A stretch of 64,000 nucleotides of DNA from Bradyrhizobium sp. AZCC 1719 (lineage in GTDB: Bacteria; Pseudomonadota; Alphaproteobacteria; Rhizobiales; Xanthobacteraceae). The first letter of the stretch is position 1. The number at the start of each line of letters is the position of its first letter. The stretch lies in contig NZ_JAZHRU010000001.1 of assembly GCF_036924525.1 (NCBI RefSeq), forward strand, positions 1,331,001 to 1,395,000. Direction: 5' to 3'. A program made the position numbers and the translations under genes. This document shows positions 1-8,509 of this stretch, piece after piece. Under the pieces are notes generated by a model. That model did no database searches, was not told where the DNA came from, and saw nothing but the letters and a program-made list of their open reading frames with translations.

Positions 1-521
1 TCGCGAGACAGAATGGTCACGTCGGCGCTCCGGTAGACCGGCTCGCGCGCTTCGAGCAGACGGCTGACGGTGGCAGTCGGATCCTCGGTCTGCAGCAGCG
101 GCCGGTCGGCGCGGCGCCTCACGCGCTTCATGATGATGTCGACATCCGCCTTGAGCCAGATCGAGACCGCCTTGTCGCGGATGCGGTTGCGGGTCTCCTC
201 GCGCATGAAGGCGCCGCCGCCGGTGGCGATCACGGCCGGACCGCTATCGAGCAGCCGTGCAATCACCCGCGCCTCGCCGTCCCGGAAATGCGGCTCGCCA
301 TGGGTTTCGAAAATATCCGGGATCGACATCCCGGCGGCCGCCTCGATCTCGATATCGGCGTCGAGAAATGGCAGCCTCAGCCGCGCCGCCAGGCGGCGGC
401 CGATGGTCGACTTGCCGGCCCCCATCATGCCAACCAGCACAACCGAACGCCGTGCCAGGGCCGACGTAATGTCGGCCTCCTGGGGGGCGCTCGCCTGGGC
501 CGGTGCGACGGTCTCGGACAT
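1..521 (-). CDS. aroK: Shikimate kinase (3' end outside window)
   Basis: Phosphorylates shikimate at the 3-hydroxyl with ATP in aromatic amino acid biosynthesis (cytosolic). The reverse strand reads open from an ATG at 521 to the window edge, 173 codons. A Walker A loop GMMGAGKST lies at residues 31-39, followed by the substrate-site pattern FLDADIE and the glycine triplet of ATGGGAF, all typical of AroK. The N-terminal 25 residues before the P-loop are a usual alphaproteobacterial extension. aroB would be expected just beyond the window edge, but it is not visible. It is divergent from the small membrane protein at 667. Confidence 0.93.
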   Translation of the reverse strand, partial: MSETVAPAQASAPQEADITSALARRSVVLVGMMGAGKSTIGRRLAARLRLPFLDADIEIEAAAGMSIPDIFETHGEPHFRDGEARVIARLLDSGPAVIATGGGAFMREETRNRIRDKAVSIWLKADVDIIMKRVRRRADRPLLQTEDPTATVSRLLEAREPVYRSADVTILSR

Positions 522-666
522 CAAAAAAACTCTGTGGTTTCGCGGATTTCCACCGCTCCGCGACACCTATACTACCCCGACTGACGCGGTTGCCAGAGAC
601 TCTTGCCACGGGGAAGGGAACATGTTGGATGATTTCATTGGTTAATTTCGCCGCCCCGAGCCCTCT

Positions 667-813
667 ATGCCCAGTTTGTTCCGCTTTCTGACGGTCGTCG
701 GCATCATCGCCGGGGTGATCTATGGCGTGATTTTCGCGCTGGCGAATTTCGTCAATCCAACCCCCCGGGAAATAACGGTCACCATTCCCGCAGACAGGTT
801 CCTCAAGAAATAG
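667..813 (+). CDS. Small single-pass membrane protein, 48 aa
   Basis: The reading frame begins MPSLFRFLTVVGIIAGVIYG and contains one hydrophobic helix at about residues 5-28, followed by a short polar tail ending in RFLKK. Small proteins of this kind occur next to xerD in related genomes from memory of the genus; no function is known to me. It lies 70 bp upstream of xerD on the same strand and may be cotranscribed with it. The ribosome binding site is weak, so expression is inferred mainly from the well-formed membrane segment and the position. Confidence 0.6.
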   Translation: MPSLFRFLTVVGIIAGVIYGVIFALANFVNPTPREITVTIPADRFLKK

Positions 814-883
814 CCGCTATCGTCTGTTTTGTGGATGGAGAAACGAACTTGAGACACCTCCGTGACGGAGATGGCGGAGGACA

Positions 884-1846
884 ATGCGTTCCAGCAAGAC
901 GGCCTCAGATGCGAAACTGATCAACCTGTTCCTCGACATGCTCGCGGCGGAACAGGGGGCGGGCGACAACACGCTCGACGCCTATCGGCGCGACCTCACT
1001 GATTTTTCCGAATTTCTTGGGCAAGCCGGCCAGAACTTTACCCGTGCCGGGACCGACGTGCTGCGCGACTACCTCGCCGATCTCGACACCCGCGGCTTCA
1101 AATCCTCCAGCGTGGCGCGGCGGCTGTCGGCGATGCGGCATCTGTTCCGCTTCCTGCTCAACGAGCGCATCCGCGCCGATGATCCGGCGGCGATCCTGTC
1201 CGGTCCGAAACGCGGCCGCGGGCTGCCGAAGGTGCTGTCGATATCGGATGTCGACCGGATGCTGACGCGGGCCAAGGAATTGACCGAGGCCGAGAACGCC
1301 TCGCCGCAGCAGCGTCTGCGCGCGATGCGGCTGTATTGCCTGCTCGAAGTGCTCTACGCCACCGGCTTGCGCGTCTCGGAACTGGTGGCATTGCCGCTGT
1401 CGGCCGCTCGGCGCGATGCCCGCATGATCATGGTGCGCGGCAAGGGCAACAAGGAACGGCTGGTGCCGCTCAACGAAGCCTCAAGGCAGGCGATGGCTGA
1501 TTATCTCGCCGCCATGGAAGCGCTCAAGCCCGAGAAGAAGAAAAACGCCGCCGCATCGAAGTGGCTGTTTCCCTCCTTCGGCGAGAGCGGCCATCTGACG
1601 CGGCAGCACTTTGCGCGCGACCTGAAGGAACTGGCGGCGGCGTCAGGCCTCGCGCCGCGGCTGGTCTCGCCGCACGTGCTGCGCCACGCCTTTGCCAGCC
1701 ATCTGCTGCATAACGGCGCGGACCTGCGCATCGTGCAGACCCTGCTCGGCCACACCGACATCTCGACCACGCAAATCTATACCCATGTGGTCGAGGAACG
1801 GCTGAAGAGCCTGGTGCGCGACCTGCATCCGCTGGCGGAGAAGTAG
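884..1846 (+). CDS. xerD: Tyrosine recombinase XerD
   Basis: Site-specific recombinase that, with XerC, resolves chromosome dimers at dif during division. The 320-residue length is normal. The N-terminal SAM-like core-binding domain covers about residues 10-98. The catalytic domain has the full set of active residues: Arg163 (in ATGLRVSE), Lys187 (RGKGNKER), His264 and Arg267 (HVLRHAF), His290 (LLGHTDIS) and nucleophile Tyr299 (TQIYTH). A GGAGG lies only 3 bases before the ATG at 884, which is close but is the only good start. It is a core gene and unrelated to the integrase stump near 11.5 kb. Confidence 0.95.
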   Translation: MRSSKTASDAKLINLFLDMLAAEQGAGDNTLDAYRRDLTDFSEFLGQAGQNFTRAGTDVLRDYLADLDTRGFKSSSVARRLSAMRHLFRFLLNERIRADDPAAILSGPKRGRGLPKVLSISDVDRMLTRAKELTEAENASPQQRLRAMRLYCLLEVLYATGLRVSELVALPLSAARRDARMIMVRGKGNKERLVPLNEASRQAMADYLAAMEALKPEKKKNAAASKWLFPSFGESGHLTRQHFARDLKELAAASGLAPRLVSPHVLRHAFASHLLHNGADLRIVQTLLGHTDISTTQIYTHVVEERLKSLVRDLHPLAEK

Positions 1847-2209
1847 GTCCGCGCCCCGGACGCTGCGCAGCACCGCAAGCGCGTTTGCGCGCGTCTTCGA
1901 CCGCTATGGTGATGCGCTGCTGAGCCGGGGCCCACCCCGCGATGAAAATGGGTCCCGGCTCTGCGGCGCGGCACTTCACGCCGCACCGCGTCCGGGACAC
2001 GGAGATATCCCCGCGCGCGCCTCATTCGCCTTGACTTCCGCGGCTTCTCCCCCGAAACAGCCATCCCGCCCGCGGCCTTGTTTGGCGCGCTTTCGGCAAA
2101 CCGGGTTACCCGGACCGAGATGCGCGCTAAATCATTGAAGATGCGTGCTTTCTTGGGGCGAATCGAAAACCGCTTCGCCTCGCAGCGCGTGGTTACCTAT
2201 ATTGTCTTG
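1847..2209. other. Intergenic region xerD-accA
   Basis: A 363-base gap. It holds one palindromic repeat of the TCCCGGCTCTGC type at about 1951-2003 (listed separately). The rest, including the accA promoter, shows no signal I can assign. Confidence 0.6.
1951..2003. repeat. Palindromic intergenic repeat, family H copy 1
   Basis: Begins GGTCCCGGCTCTGC and ends GCGTCCGGGACAC, so the outer arms pair as a hairpin. A close relative lies at 51061-51115 and a diverged one at about 17895-17941. Confidence 0.7.
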
Positions 2210-3172
2210 ATGCCGGAACAGATGCGCAGCTATCTCGACTTCGAAAAACCAGTCGCCGAACTCGAGTCCAAGATCGACGAATTGCGCGCGCTGGCGGCGT
2301 CCGGCAGCGACATCGGCGACGAGATTGCGCGCATCGAGGACAAGGCCTCCCAGGCGCTGGCCGATCTCTACGCCAATTTGACGCCGTGGCAGAAGACGCT
2401 GGTGGCGCGCCATCCACAGCGCCCGCACTTCACCGATTTCATCAGCGCGCTGGTCACCGAATTCACGCCGATGGCGGGCGACCGCAAATTCGCCGAGGAC
2501 GAGGCCCTGGTGGGTGGCTTCGGCCGCTTCCGCGGCGAGAGCATCTGCGTCGTCGGCCAGGAAAAGGGCGCCTCGACCGAGGGCCGCATCAAGCATAATT
2601 TCGGCATGGCGCGGCCTGAAGGCTATCGCAAGGCCGTGCGGCTGATGGAGCTGGCCGACCGCTTCGGCATTCCCGTGCTGTCGATCGTCGATTCCGCCGG
2701 CGCCTATCCCGGCATCGGCGCCGAGGAACGCGGCCAGGCGGAAGCGATCGCGCGCTCCACCGATGCCTGCCTGTCGCTCGGCGTCCCCAATGTCGCGATC
2801 GTCACCGGCGAAGGCATGTCGGGCGGCGCCATCGCCATCACCACCGCGAATAAGGTTTTGATGTTCGAACACGCGATCTACAGCGTGATCTCGCCGGAGG
2901 CGGCCTCCTCGATCCTGTGGCGCGACGGCACCAAGGCGCAGGAAGCCGCCACCAGCATGAAGATCACCGCGCAGGACATGCTGCGATTCGGCGTGATCGA
3001 CCAGATCCTGAAAGAGCCCGCCGGCGGCGCCCATCGCGATCCGGCCGCCATGATCTCGGCCACCGGCGATGCCATCGCGGAGGCGTTCAACGACCTCCGC
3101 AATCTCGACGCGGATGCTGTCCGCCGACATCGGCGACAGAAATTCCTCGATATCGGCCGCAAGCTCGGCTGA
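2210..3172 (+). CDS. accA: Acetyl-CoA carboxylase carboxyltransferase subunit alpha
   Basis: Transfers the carboxyl group from biotin-BCCP to acetyl-CoA, the committed step of fatty acid synthesis, as an alpha2-beta2 complex with AccD. The start at 2210 gives MPEQMRSYLDFEKPVAELE, the usual AccA N-terminus, and a 320-residue protein of normal length. The open frame extends upstream to 2078, but those 44 residues do not look like the family. Recognisable blocks are GRFRGESICVVGQEKG, NFGMARPEGYRKA, SIVDSAGAYPGIGAEERGQ, GEGMSGGAIAI and YSVISPEAASSILWRD. No strong ribosome binding site is present before 2210, so the start rests on family length. Confidence 0.95.
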   Translation: MPEQMRSYLDFEKPVAELESKIDELRALAASGSDIGDEIARIEDKASQALADLYANLTPWQKTLVARHPQRPHFTDFISALVTEFTPMAGDRKFAEDEALVGGFGRFRGESICVVGQEKGASTEGRIKHNFGMARPEGYRKAVRLMELADRFGIPVLSIVDSAGAYPGIGAEERGQAEAIARSTDACLSLGVPNVAIVTGEGMSGGAIAITTANKVLMFEHAIYSVISPEAASSILWRDGTKAQEAATSMKITAQDMLRFGVIDQILKEPAGGAHRDPAAMISATGDAIAEAFNDLRNLDADAVRRHRRQKFLDIGRKLG

Positions 3173-3467
3173 TCGCTTCGTCCCGCATCTGATCTCGCTT
3201 GATGCGGTCGCCCCCGAGCCTACTGGCCCCAATGATTAACGACCTCTAAACGGCCATTATTTTCGCCAGCGCGCATGATTCGGCCGCAATTAGGCCCCGA
3301 GCCCGGTCTTTAGTTTCTGTTGACCATGCCTGCCGCAGCAACCGCTGGACGGCCCCGTTCGGGTTGCGGCGCAGGGGGGCAATGGATAATATTTTAGACA
3401 ATGGCTTCAGGGCATGTCGCTGTTGATTTGGGGTGCGAGAATGCCCGGTGGGTGTGGAGCTTAGCCT

Positions 3468-4955
3468 TTGATTAACCGCTCGCTGGTTCGCGCGCTTGTC
3501 ACGTCGGCTGTCCTCGTGGGCGCAGGCGTGTTGATGGCCGGCTGCAACAGTGACGGCATCTCGCTGGCCAACAACGCCAAGGCCAACCAGCCGGTCCCAC
3601 CAAAACTGATCGCCGACATGACGGCGAAGGACATGGACCTGCAGTCCCCGATCCTGGTCCGGCTGTTCAAGCAGGAAGCCGAACTGGAGATCTGGAAGCA
3701 GGACCGCTCCGGCCGTTTCGCGCTGTTGAAGACCTACCCGATCTGCCGCTGGTCGGGCGATCTAGGCCCGAAGGTTCGCGAAGGCGACCGCCAGGCGCCG
3801 GAAGGCTTCTACTCGATCTCGCCGGCGCAGATGAACCCGCAGTCGGCCTATTACCTCTCCTTCAACACCGGCTATCCCAATGCGTTCGACAAAGCATTGG
3901 GACGCACCGGCTCACAGTTGATGGTGCATGGCGACTGCTCCTCGCGCGGCTGCTACGCGATGACCGACGAGCAGATCGCGGAAATCTATTCGCTGGGCCG
4001 CGAATCCTTCTTCGGCGGCCAGAAGTCGTTCCAGTTGCAGGCCTATCCGTTCCGGATGACGCCGGCCAACATGGCCAAGCACCGCAACAACCCGCACATG
4101 CCGTTCTGGAAAATGATCAAGGAAGGCAATGATCATTTCGAGGTGACGCGGCAGGAGCCGAAGGTCGATTTCTGCGAAAAGAAATACGTGTTCGACGCGG
4201 CCAAGCCGCCGAACGCGACCAAGGACCCGGTGTTCGACGCATCGGCCAAATGCCCGGCCTATGTGATATCAGATGAAATCGCCGACGCCGTGCGCGAGAA
4301 GCAGGCCACCGATATTGCCGAGACCGCGCGGCTGATCGCAAAGGGAACGCCGGTGGCGCGGATCAACACCGGTATCGACGGCGGCATGCACAGGGTGTTC
4401 GCCGCCAGCGTGCCCGAAGGCAGCACCGGTCTTTCGGAGCCCGGCGATGGCTCAAGCCTGTCGCTGATGGCGCGCGCGCCAGGCACCGTTCCCTCCCACG
4501 TCAATCCGCCGAAAGCTCCAGCTCCGTCTGAAAACCTGCTGAGGGGTCCGCCGGAGCAGCCGAAACTGGCCGCAGTACCGGCTGCGCCTCCTGCCTCTGC
4601 CCCAGCTTCGACGCGGGTCGCCAATGCGGCGCCGACTGAGCAGAATGACGGCTTCTTCTCCAGCCTCGCCCGCAAGGTCGGCCTGGGCGGCGCAGCCGAC
4701 GCCACCGCCAGCACGCCGCCGTCCAAGCCGAAGGCGGCGACCGAGGCCAAGCAGCAGCCGCGTCCTGAAGCCGCTGCGCCGAAGACGACGGCGGCAGCGA
4801 AGCCCGACGTCAAACACGCCGCCGCCAGCCGCCCGCCGCTGAAACCGTCGCTGTCGGATGCTCCTCCCGCTGCGGCCAAGGACAATCAGGTCGCGGGCTC
4901 CGCGCCGATCGTGTCCACAAACTCGTTCGATAGCCGCTTCGGTGCGGTGAAGTAG
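3468..4955 (+). CDS. L,D-transpeptidase (YkuD/YafK-type) lipoprotein
   Basis: Predicted to form or cleave peptide links in peptidoglycan using an active-site cysteine. The start is a TTG at 3468 with GGAG 8 bases upstream. Residues 1-25 are a lipoprotein signal with lipobox LMAGC (Cys26). The YkuD catalytic core spans about 60-240, with His154 and Cys162 in the signature VHGDCSSRGC. The tail from about residue 330 onward is rich in alanine, proline and lysine and probably disordered, perhaps spanning the periplasm or binding the wall. It stands alone, 295 bp after accA. The long tail makes it larger (495 aa) than typical YafK proteins. Confidence 0.85.
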   Translation: MINRSLVRALVTSAVLVGAGVLMAGCNSDGISLANNAKANQPVPPKLIADMTAKDMDLQSPILVRLFKQEAELEIWKQDRSGRFALLKTYPICRWSGDLGPKVREGDRQAPEGFYSISPAQMNPQSAYYLSFNTGYPNAFDKALGRTGSQLMVHGDCSSRGCYAMTDEQIAEIYSLGRESFFGGQKSFQLQAYPFRMTPANMAKHRNNPHMPFWKMIKEGNDHFEVTRQEPKVDFCEKKYVFDAAKPPNATKDPVFDASAKCPAYVISDEIADAVREKQATDIAETARLIAKGTPVARINTGIDGGMHRVFAASVPEGSTGLSEPGDGSSLSLMARAPGTVPSHVNPPKAPAPSENLLRGPPEQPKLAAVPAAPPASAPASTRVANAAPTEQNDGFFSSLARKVGLGGAADATASTPPSKPKAATEAKQQPRPEAAAPKTTAAAKPDVKHAAASRPPLKPSLSDAPPAAAKDNQVAGSAPIVSTNSFDSRFGAVK

Positions 4956-5295
4956 CGCAATTTTCGCCAAGACATTTCTCGTGGCTGTCGCCGGAGCGCG
5001 CAGTCACCCATATCCAGCAATCTCGGCCGTTCGAGGGATCGCAGCCCTGGCCACGCGCAACAACTGACGTGGGGACGGGTTGTAGCCTTGCGGCGACGGT
5101 GACCGGGTGCGTCAGGTGTTGCGGATGAAGACGCCGCTAGAGCCTTTTCGGTTCTGATTGAATCAGAACCGGGCTCTAGACTTTTGTTTTGACGCGTTTT
5201 CTTGACGCGAACCGGTGTCCACCCCGGATCAAGTCCGGGGCAGGCTTTCGCTGGAAAACACTCTAATCCTTAGGTCAGCAGCCGCTAGCCTCGGG
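4956..5295. other. Intergenic region with one repeat
   Basis: A 340-base gap between the convergent L,D-transpeptidase and spermidine-synthase-like genes. A family A repeat occupies 5137-5264. Nothing else is recognisable. Confidence 0.6.
5137..5264. repeat. Palindromic intergenic repeat, family A copy 1
   Basis: Starts with an inverted repeat CTAGAGCC...GGGCTCTAG enclosing GGTTCTGATTGAATCAGAACC, then the conserved stretch TTTTGACGCGTTTTCTTGACG and a second part. The same arrangement recurs at 43285-43380. This copy has an extra CCCCGGATCAAGTCCGGGG hairpin inserted in its right half. It lies between convergent genes and may help terminate both. Confidence 0.85.
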
Positions 5296-7713
5296 TCATG
5301 AGGCCGCTTCATCCCGAGCTACAAGCCCCGGCCCCGCGACCGGCTTCGCTGCGGGCAAGACGATGGGGTTAGCCCAGCGGCGCGCGACCACCACGATGGC
5401 GCATACCACATAGAAGCACAGGCCCAGCGCATAAGTCTTAGCAATGCCGAACTGGATCGAGAGGGCCATGCCCAGGACCGAGGCAAGCATCGACGTAATC
5501 CCGTTGGTGCTCCAGAAGAACGGCAGGAGATCGGCATGACGGCGCCAGATTGAGAGCCCGAGGGGAAACATCATCCCCATGCAGAACGCTGGGGGCGCCA
5601 ACAGGAGGACTGAAATCAGAATGCGCATGTCGGTTGGCTCCGACCGCGCCCACTCCGTGACAAAGGGAGTAAGCAACCCTGCCGCTACGAGCGTGGTCAA
5701 CAGCGCTGCAATCCTTACGAAGGTCGCGCGCGGTCGCGCACCGACCGTGGCGCTTCCGATTCCGCTAAAGAGCAGAATGGTGAAAAGCACCACGCTCAGC
5801 CCGTAGACGGGATGTCCGAGAAACACCATCAGGCGCTGCATCTGCGATATCTCGATGAGCATGAAGCCCATCCCGATTGCGCTGAAATAGCCGACTGGCG
5901 GCGCCAGCGTCGACAATGGCATCCGCCTCGCAAGACGGAAGAAGGGCAAGACGATGTAATATCCGCACGCGCAGAGCGCTATGATGATGAGCACCACCGT
6001 CACGCTGATCGCGGCATTGTTCTGCAGCGCACCCGGCGACTGGATATTCACGAAATCGCCGAGACGCGATGTGAAGAAGAAGAACGGATTGTCGTCCGTC
6101 GAGGGAGCGATATTCTCCGGCAGCGAATCGAAGTAAGCCGCGTCCGCCTTGCCGGACAACAACACCGAAGTGACGGAGTCAAACTTGACGTCCGGCCCAA
6201 GCAGTATCTTGAAGCCCTGCGCCTGGAGTCGCTCGCGCGCGGCCTGCCATTGCCCGTCGGTGAACGCATCCGGACGGGTAATTACCGTGACAATGTTGCC
6301 AACGTTCAGCGCAATGACGTGTCGTGACAGCTCGGCCGCAGGTGCTCCTTTGCGCTGAAGCGCGCTTGCTGCGATCGATACAAGGCGATAAAACTCGCCA
6401 CGATGAAATTTCGGATCGTACCAGCGCGAGACCGAGAGAATCCCGCCCGGCTTGAGCGCCCGGTAGAAATCATCCCACGCCTCCACCGTGTAAAGGCGAT
6501 TTTCCGTCAGCGTCAGACCGCCCGCCGCTGTCGCGGCCCACGTATCGATCAGCGATATCTGAACAAGGTCGTATCGATCGGATGAATGGTTGATGTAGCT
6601 TCTGGCTTCGGCATTGACCAGGGATACGCCCGGCTGGCGATCGAGATGGCCGGAGAAATCGGCGAATTTGTCGGTGAGGACCTCGAAGATCGCCGGGTTG
6701 ATCTCAATTCCGCGTATCCGCTTGGCGCCGAAAAGCAGGCCGGAGAGAATATCACGGCCGCCACCGACGCCGACGACGGCGACGTCATCCGGTTGCTGCA
6801 CCAGATACGCGCCATTGATCACGTCGTCCTTGAGGTAGGAGAGCTTGCTCAGATCGCCGTCGAACCTTGTGATAGGGGTCCCCGCATCCGCGTCGATATC
6901 GAGGTAGTGCTGATCTATCTTGACGTTCGACTCACGGGCGAGCCCCCACCCGAACGGCTCAATCTCTCCGAGGGGCCTTACCCTGATGCGCGAGTAGGTA
7001 TTCCAGCGCTCGAACAATGTGCCGCTCTGCTGGTCCCCCTTGGCCCAGACCACGCCGAGATGGCTGCTGCCGGTCAGGGCGAGGCTGGTATGCGCGGCGG
7101 CCACGACGGCAAGCACCACCGCGATGGTCCCGCTCAGGCGCAAGGTTCTGACGTCATCGCCATTTCGCACGACCATCCAGCCGGCAGCGGCAGCTAAAGC
7201 GCCGATCCAGAGCGTAGCGCTCACCGGATCGATTACCAGCAATATGAAAATGACACCAAGGCATCCGACCGCGGCTCCCAAAAGATCGGACGCATAAAGC
7301 CAGCCGCCCCGATAGGGCAGCCGCGTCAGCAAAAGCGTGATGCAGACCCCGCCCTCCGTGAAGGGACTTATGAAGGCCAGGATTGCCAACGCCAGAACGA
7401 TCGGCACGTATGCGGCGGGCACCACGAGCGGCGCGCACAGAAAGACGAGCATCGCGCCGACACTGCCAATCGCGAACCACGATGCGTGGTGCGCGAATTC
7501 CACGCCAACCCGCTCGGGAGCGTATCGTTCAGGCTTGCCATAGACCTCAATCGCCCCCCGCGTGAGCCCGAGCATGGCAAGTGAGATGGCGGCGAAGGCG
7601 AAATGATAATACAGCATCACGCTGAAGAAGCGCGTGATCAGGATCTGGTAAGAAAGCGTTGCCGAGGCAAGCGCAAAAATCGCCAGATAATAACGGCCTG
7701 GAATGCGGGTCAT
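5296..7713 (-). CDS. Membrane protein with spermidine-synthase-like methyltransferase fold domain
   Basis: An 805-residue protein. Residues from about 10 to 230 hold a block of some seven hydrophobic helices. A soluble Rossmann domain follows, with the glycine-rich loop VVGVGGGRDI, an acidic residue in GIEINP, and LVQISLIDTW followed by LKPGGILSVSRW. A second block of about six helices ends the protein. The fold matches fused membrane/spermidine-synthase-like proteins; the substrate is unknown and a true polyamine role is not shown. The ATG at 7713 (MTRIPGRYYLAIF) was chosen because the first helix begins there; a TTG at 7794 would add 27 polar residues. It stands alone, with no speD or polyamine genes nearby. 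Confidence 0.7.
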   Translation of the reverse strand: MTRIPGRYYLAIFALASATLSYQILITRFFSVMLYYHFAFAAISLAMLGLTRGAIEVYGKPERYAPERVGVEFAHHASWFAIGSVGAMLVFLCAPLVVPAAYVPIVLALAILAFISPFTEGGVCITLLLTRLPYRGGWLYASDLLGAAVGCLGVIFILLVIDPVSATLWIGALAAAAGWMVVRNGDDVRTLRLSGTIAVVLAVVAAAHTSLALTGSSHLGVVWAKGDQQSGTLFERWNTYSRIRVRPLGEIEPFGWGLARESNVKIDQHYLDIDADAGTPITRFDGDLSKLSYLKDDVINGAYLVQQPDDVAVVGVGGGRDILSGLLFGAKRIRGIEINPAIFEVLTDKFADFSGHLDRQPGVSLVNAEARSYINHSSDRYDLVQISLIDTWAATAAGGLTLTENRLYTVEAWDDFYRALKPGGILSVSRWYDPKFHRGEFYRLVSIAASALQRKGAPAAELSRHVIALNVGNIVTVITRPDAFTDGQWQAARERLQAQGFKILLGPDVKFDSVTSVLLSGKADAAYFDSLPENIAPSTDDNPFFFFTSRLGDFVNIQSPGALQNNAAISVTVVLIIIALCACGYYIVLPFFRLARRMPLSTLAPPVGYFSAIGMGFMLIEISQMQRLMVFLGHPVYGLSVVLFTILLFSGIGSATVGARPRATFVRIAALLTTLVAAGLLTPFVTEWARSEPTDMRILISVLLLAPPAFCMGMMFPLGLSIWRRHADLLPFFWSTNGITSMLASVLGMALSIQFGIAKTYALGLCFYVVCAIVVVARRWANPIVLPAAKPVAGPGLVARDEAAS

Positions 7714-8008
7714 GGTTTGCAAGGCGCTGTCCTCGAATCGGGCTCCAAACAGAGCCTTCCAAGTGCGTCCTGACCGGCTCGCGCAAATGCGCAACCGCTA
7801 CGATGCCCCGCAACTTCCTAACAACCGGTTGACCGGCCTGCGGACTTTCGGGTGCCGGCCATAGCCGGAGAGATCCCGAACTCAATGCTTGGCGAAAACT
7901 TGCGGGCAGTCTGGTCCAACAGTCTGCCGGCACAGGTTACCCCTCCCTGGCGAAAGTACGCTACGATACGTAGAATTTTCCCAATCATCTCACTTTTGGG
8001 AGGAAAAC
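7714..8008. other. Left edge of accessory island
   Basis: A stretch of nearly 300 bases without a gene. Base composition shifts from GC-rich to visibly AT-richer around 7950-8000. No terminal repeat or attachment site was found by eye. Confidence 0.4.
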
Positions 8009-8346
8009 GTGGCTATGGAGCTAAGGAGGAGAGTATTTGAGCTGCTTACGGCCAAATCCTAATAAGAAGTTTTAAGGCTCCTGAAATAGCAACCTGGATC
8101 TGCGAGACATATCCACAAGAGGCAGCAGCAAAATTGGAAAGCAGCTCCTTCATCAAGGATCGAAAAGAGCTAACGAGCCAACTAGTTGCCGAGATCGGAG
8201 CAAGCAGACTGAAATGGCTGCTTCGATACAACCAATCGAGAATTACACTAGCCTTTCGCTTGCTCTGCGTCAGCCTCGTCACCGAACATAAAGAACATCA
8301 TTGCCTCCACAGGCGGTTGGATGTTCATCGGCTGCCGTCGGATTAG
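8009..8346 (+). pseudogene. Small gene broken by a frameshift, function unknown
   Basis: A GTG at 8009 has a strong GGGAGG upstream and reads MAMELRRRVFELLTAKS before a TAA at 8060. The frame shifted by one base is open from 8041 to 8346 and reads like protein: RSFKAPEIATWICETYPQ, then helix-rich sequence with ELTSQLVAEIGASRLKWLL. One missing base between 8041 and 8059 would join the two into about 112 residues. I do not recognise the family. Alternatives are a sequencing error, a real ribosomal frameshift, or two separate chance frames. It lies in the AT-richer island, pointing towards the 3' end of the DUF2235 gene. Confidence 0.4.
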
Positions 8347-8509
8347 CGACTTGGGCTTTAACGATTGCGATCGCTTGGGAGCAGATGCTGTCGCAAAGCG
8401 CATCTTTAATAGATTCGCAACGATGGCGTTGACGGCGTTACCGACGGTTTTCGAAATCGGCGGTTTAGATGGCCTAAATCAGCCCGGCTAGCTGGCTGCA
8501 CTAGAGTAG

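Noticed and set aside
2132..3232. Reverse frame opposite accA
   Set aside because: Antisense shadow; AccA motifs are complete on the plus strand.
3173..3467. Promoter or riboswitch ahead of the L,D-transpeptidase
   Set aside because: The region is AT-richer than average, but no paired promoter boxes or conserved aptamer were seen.
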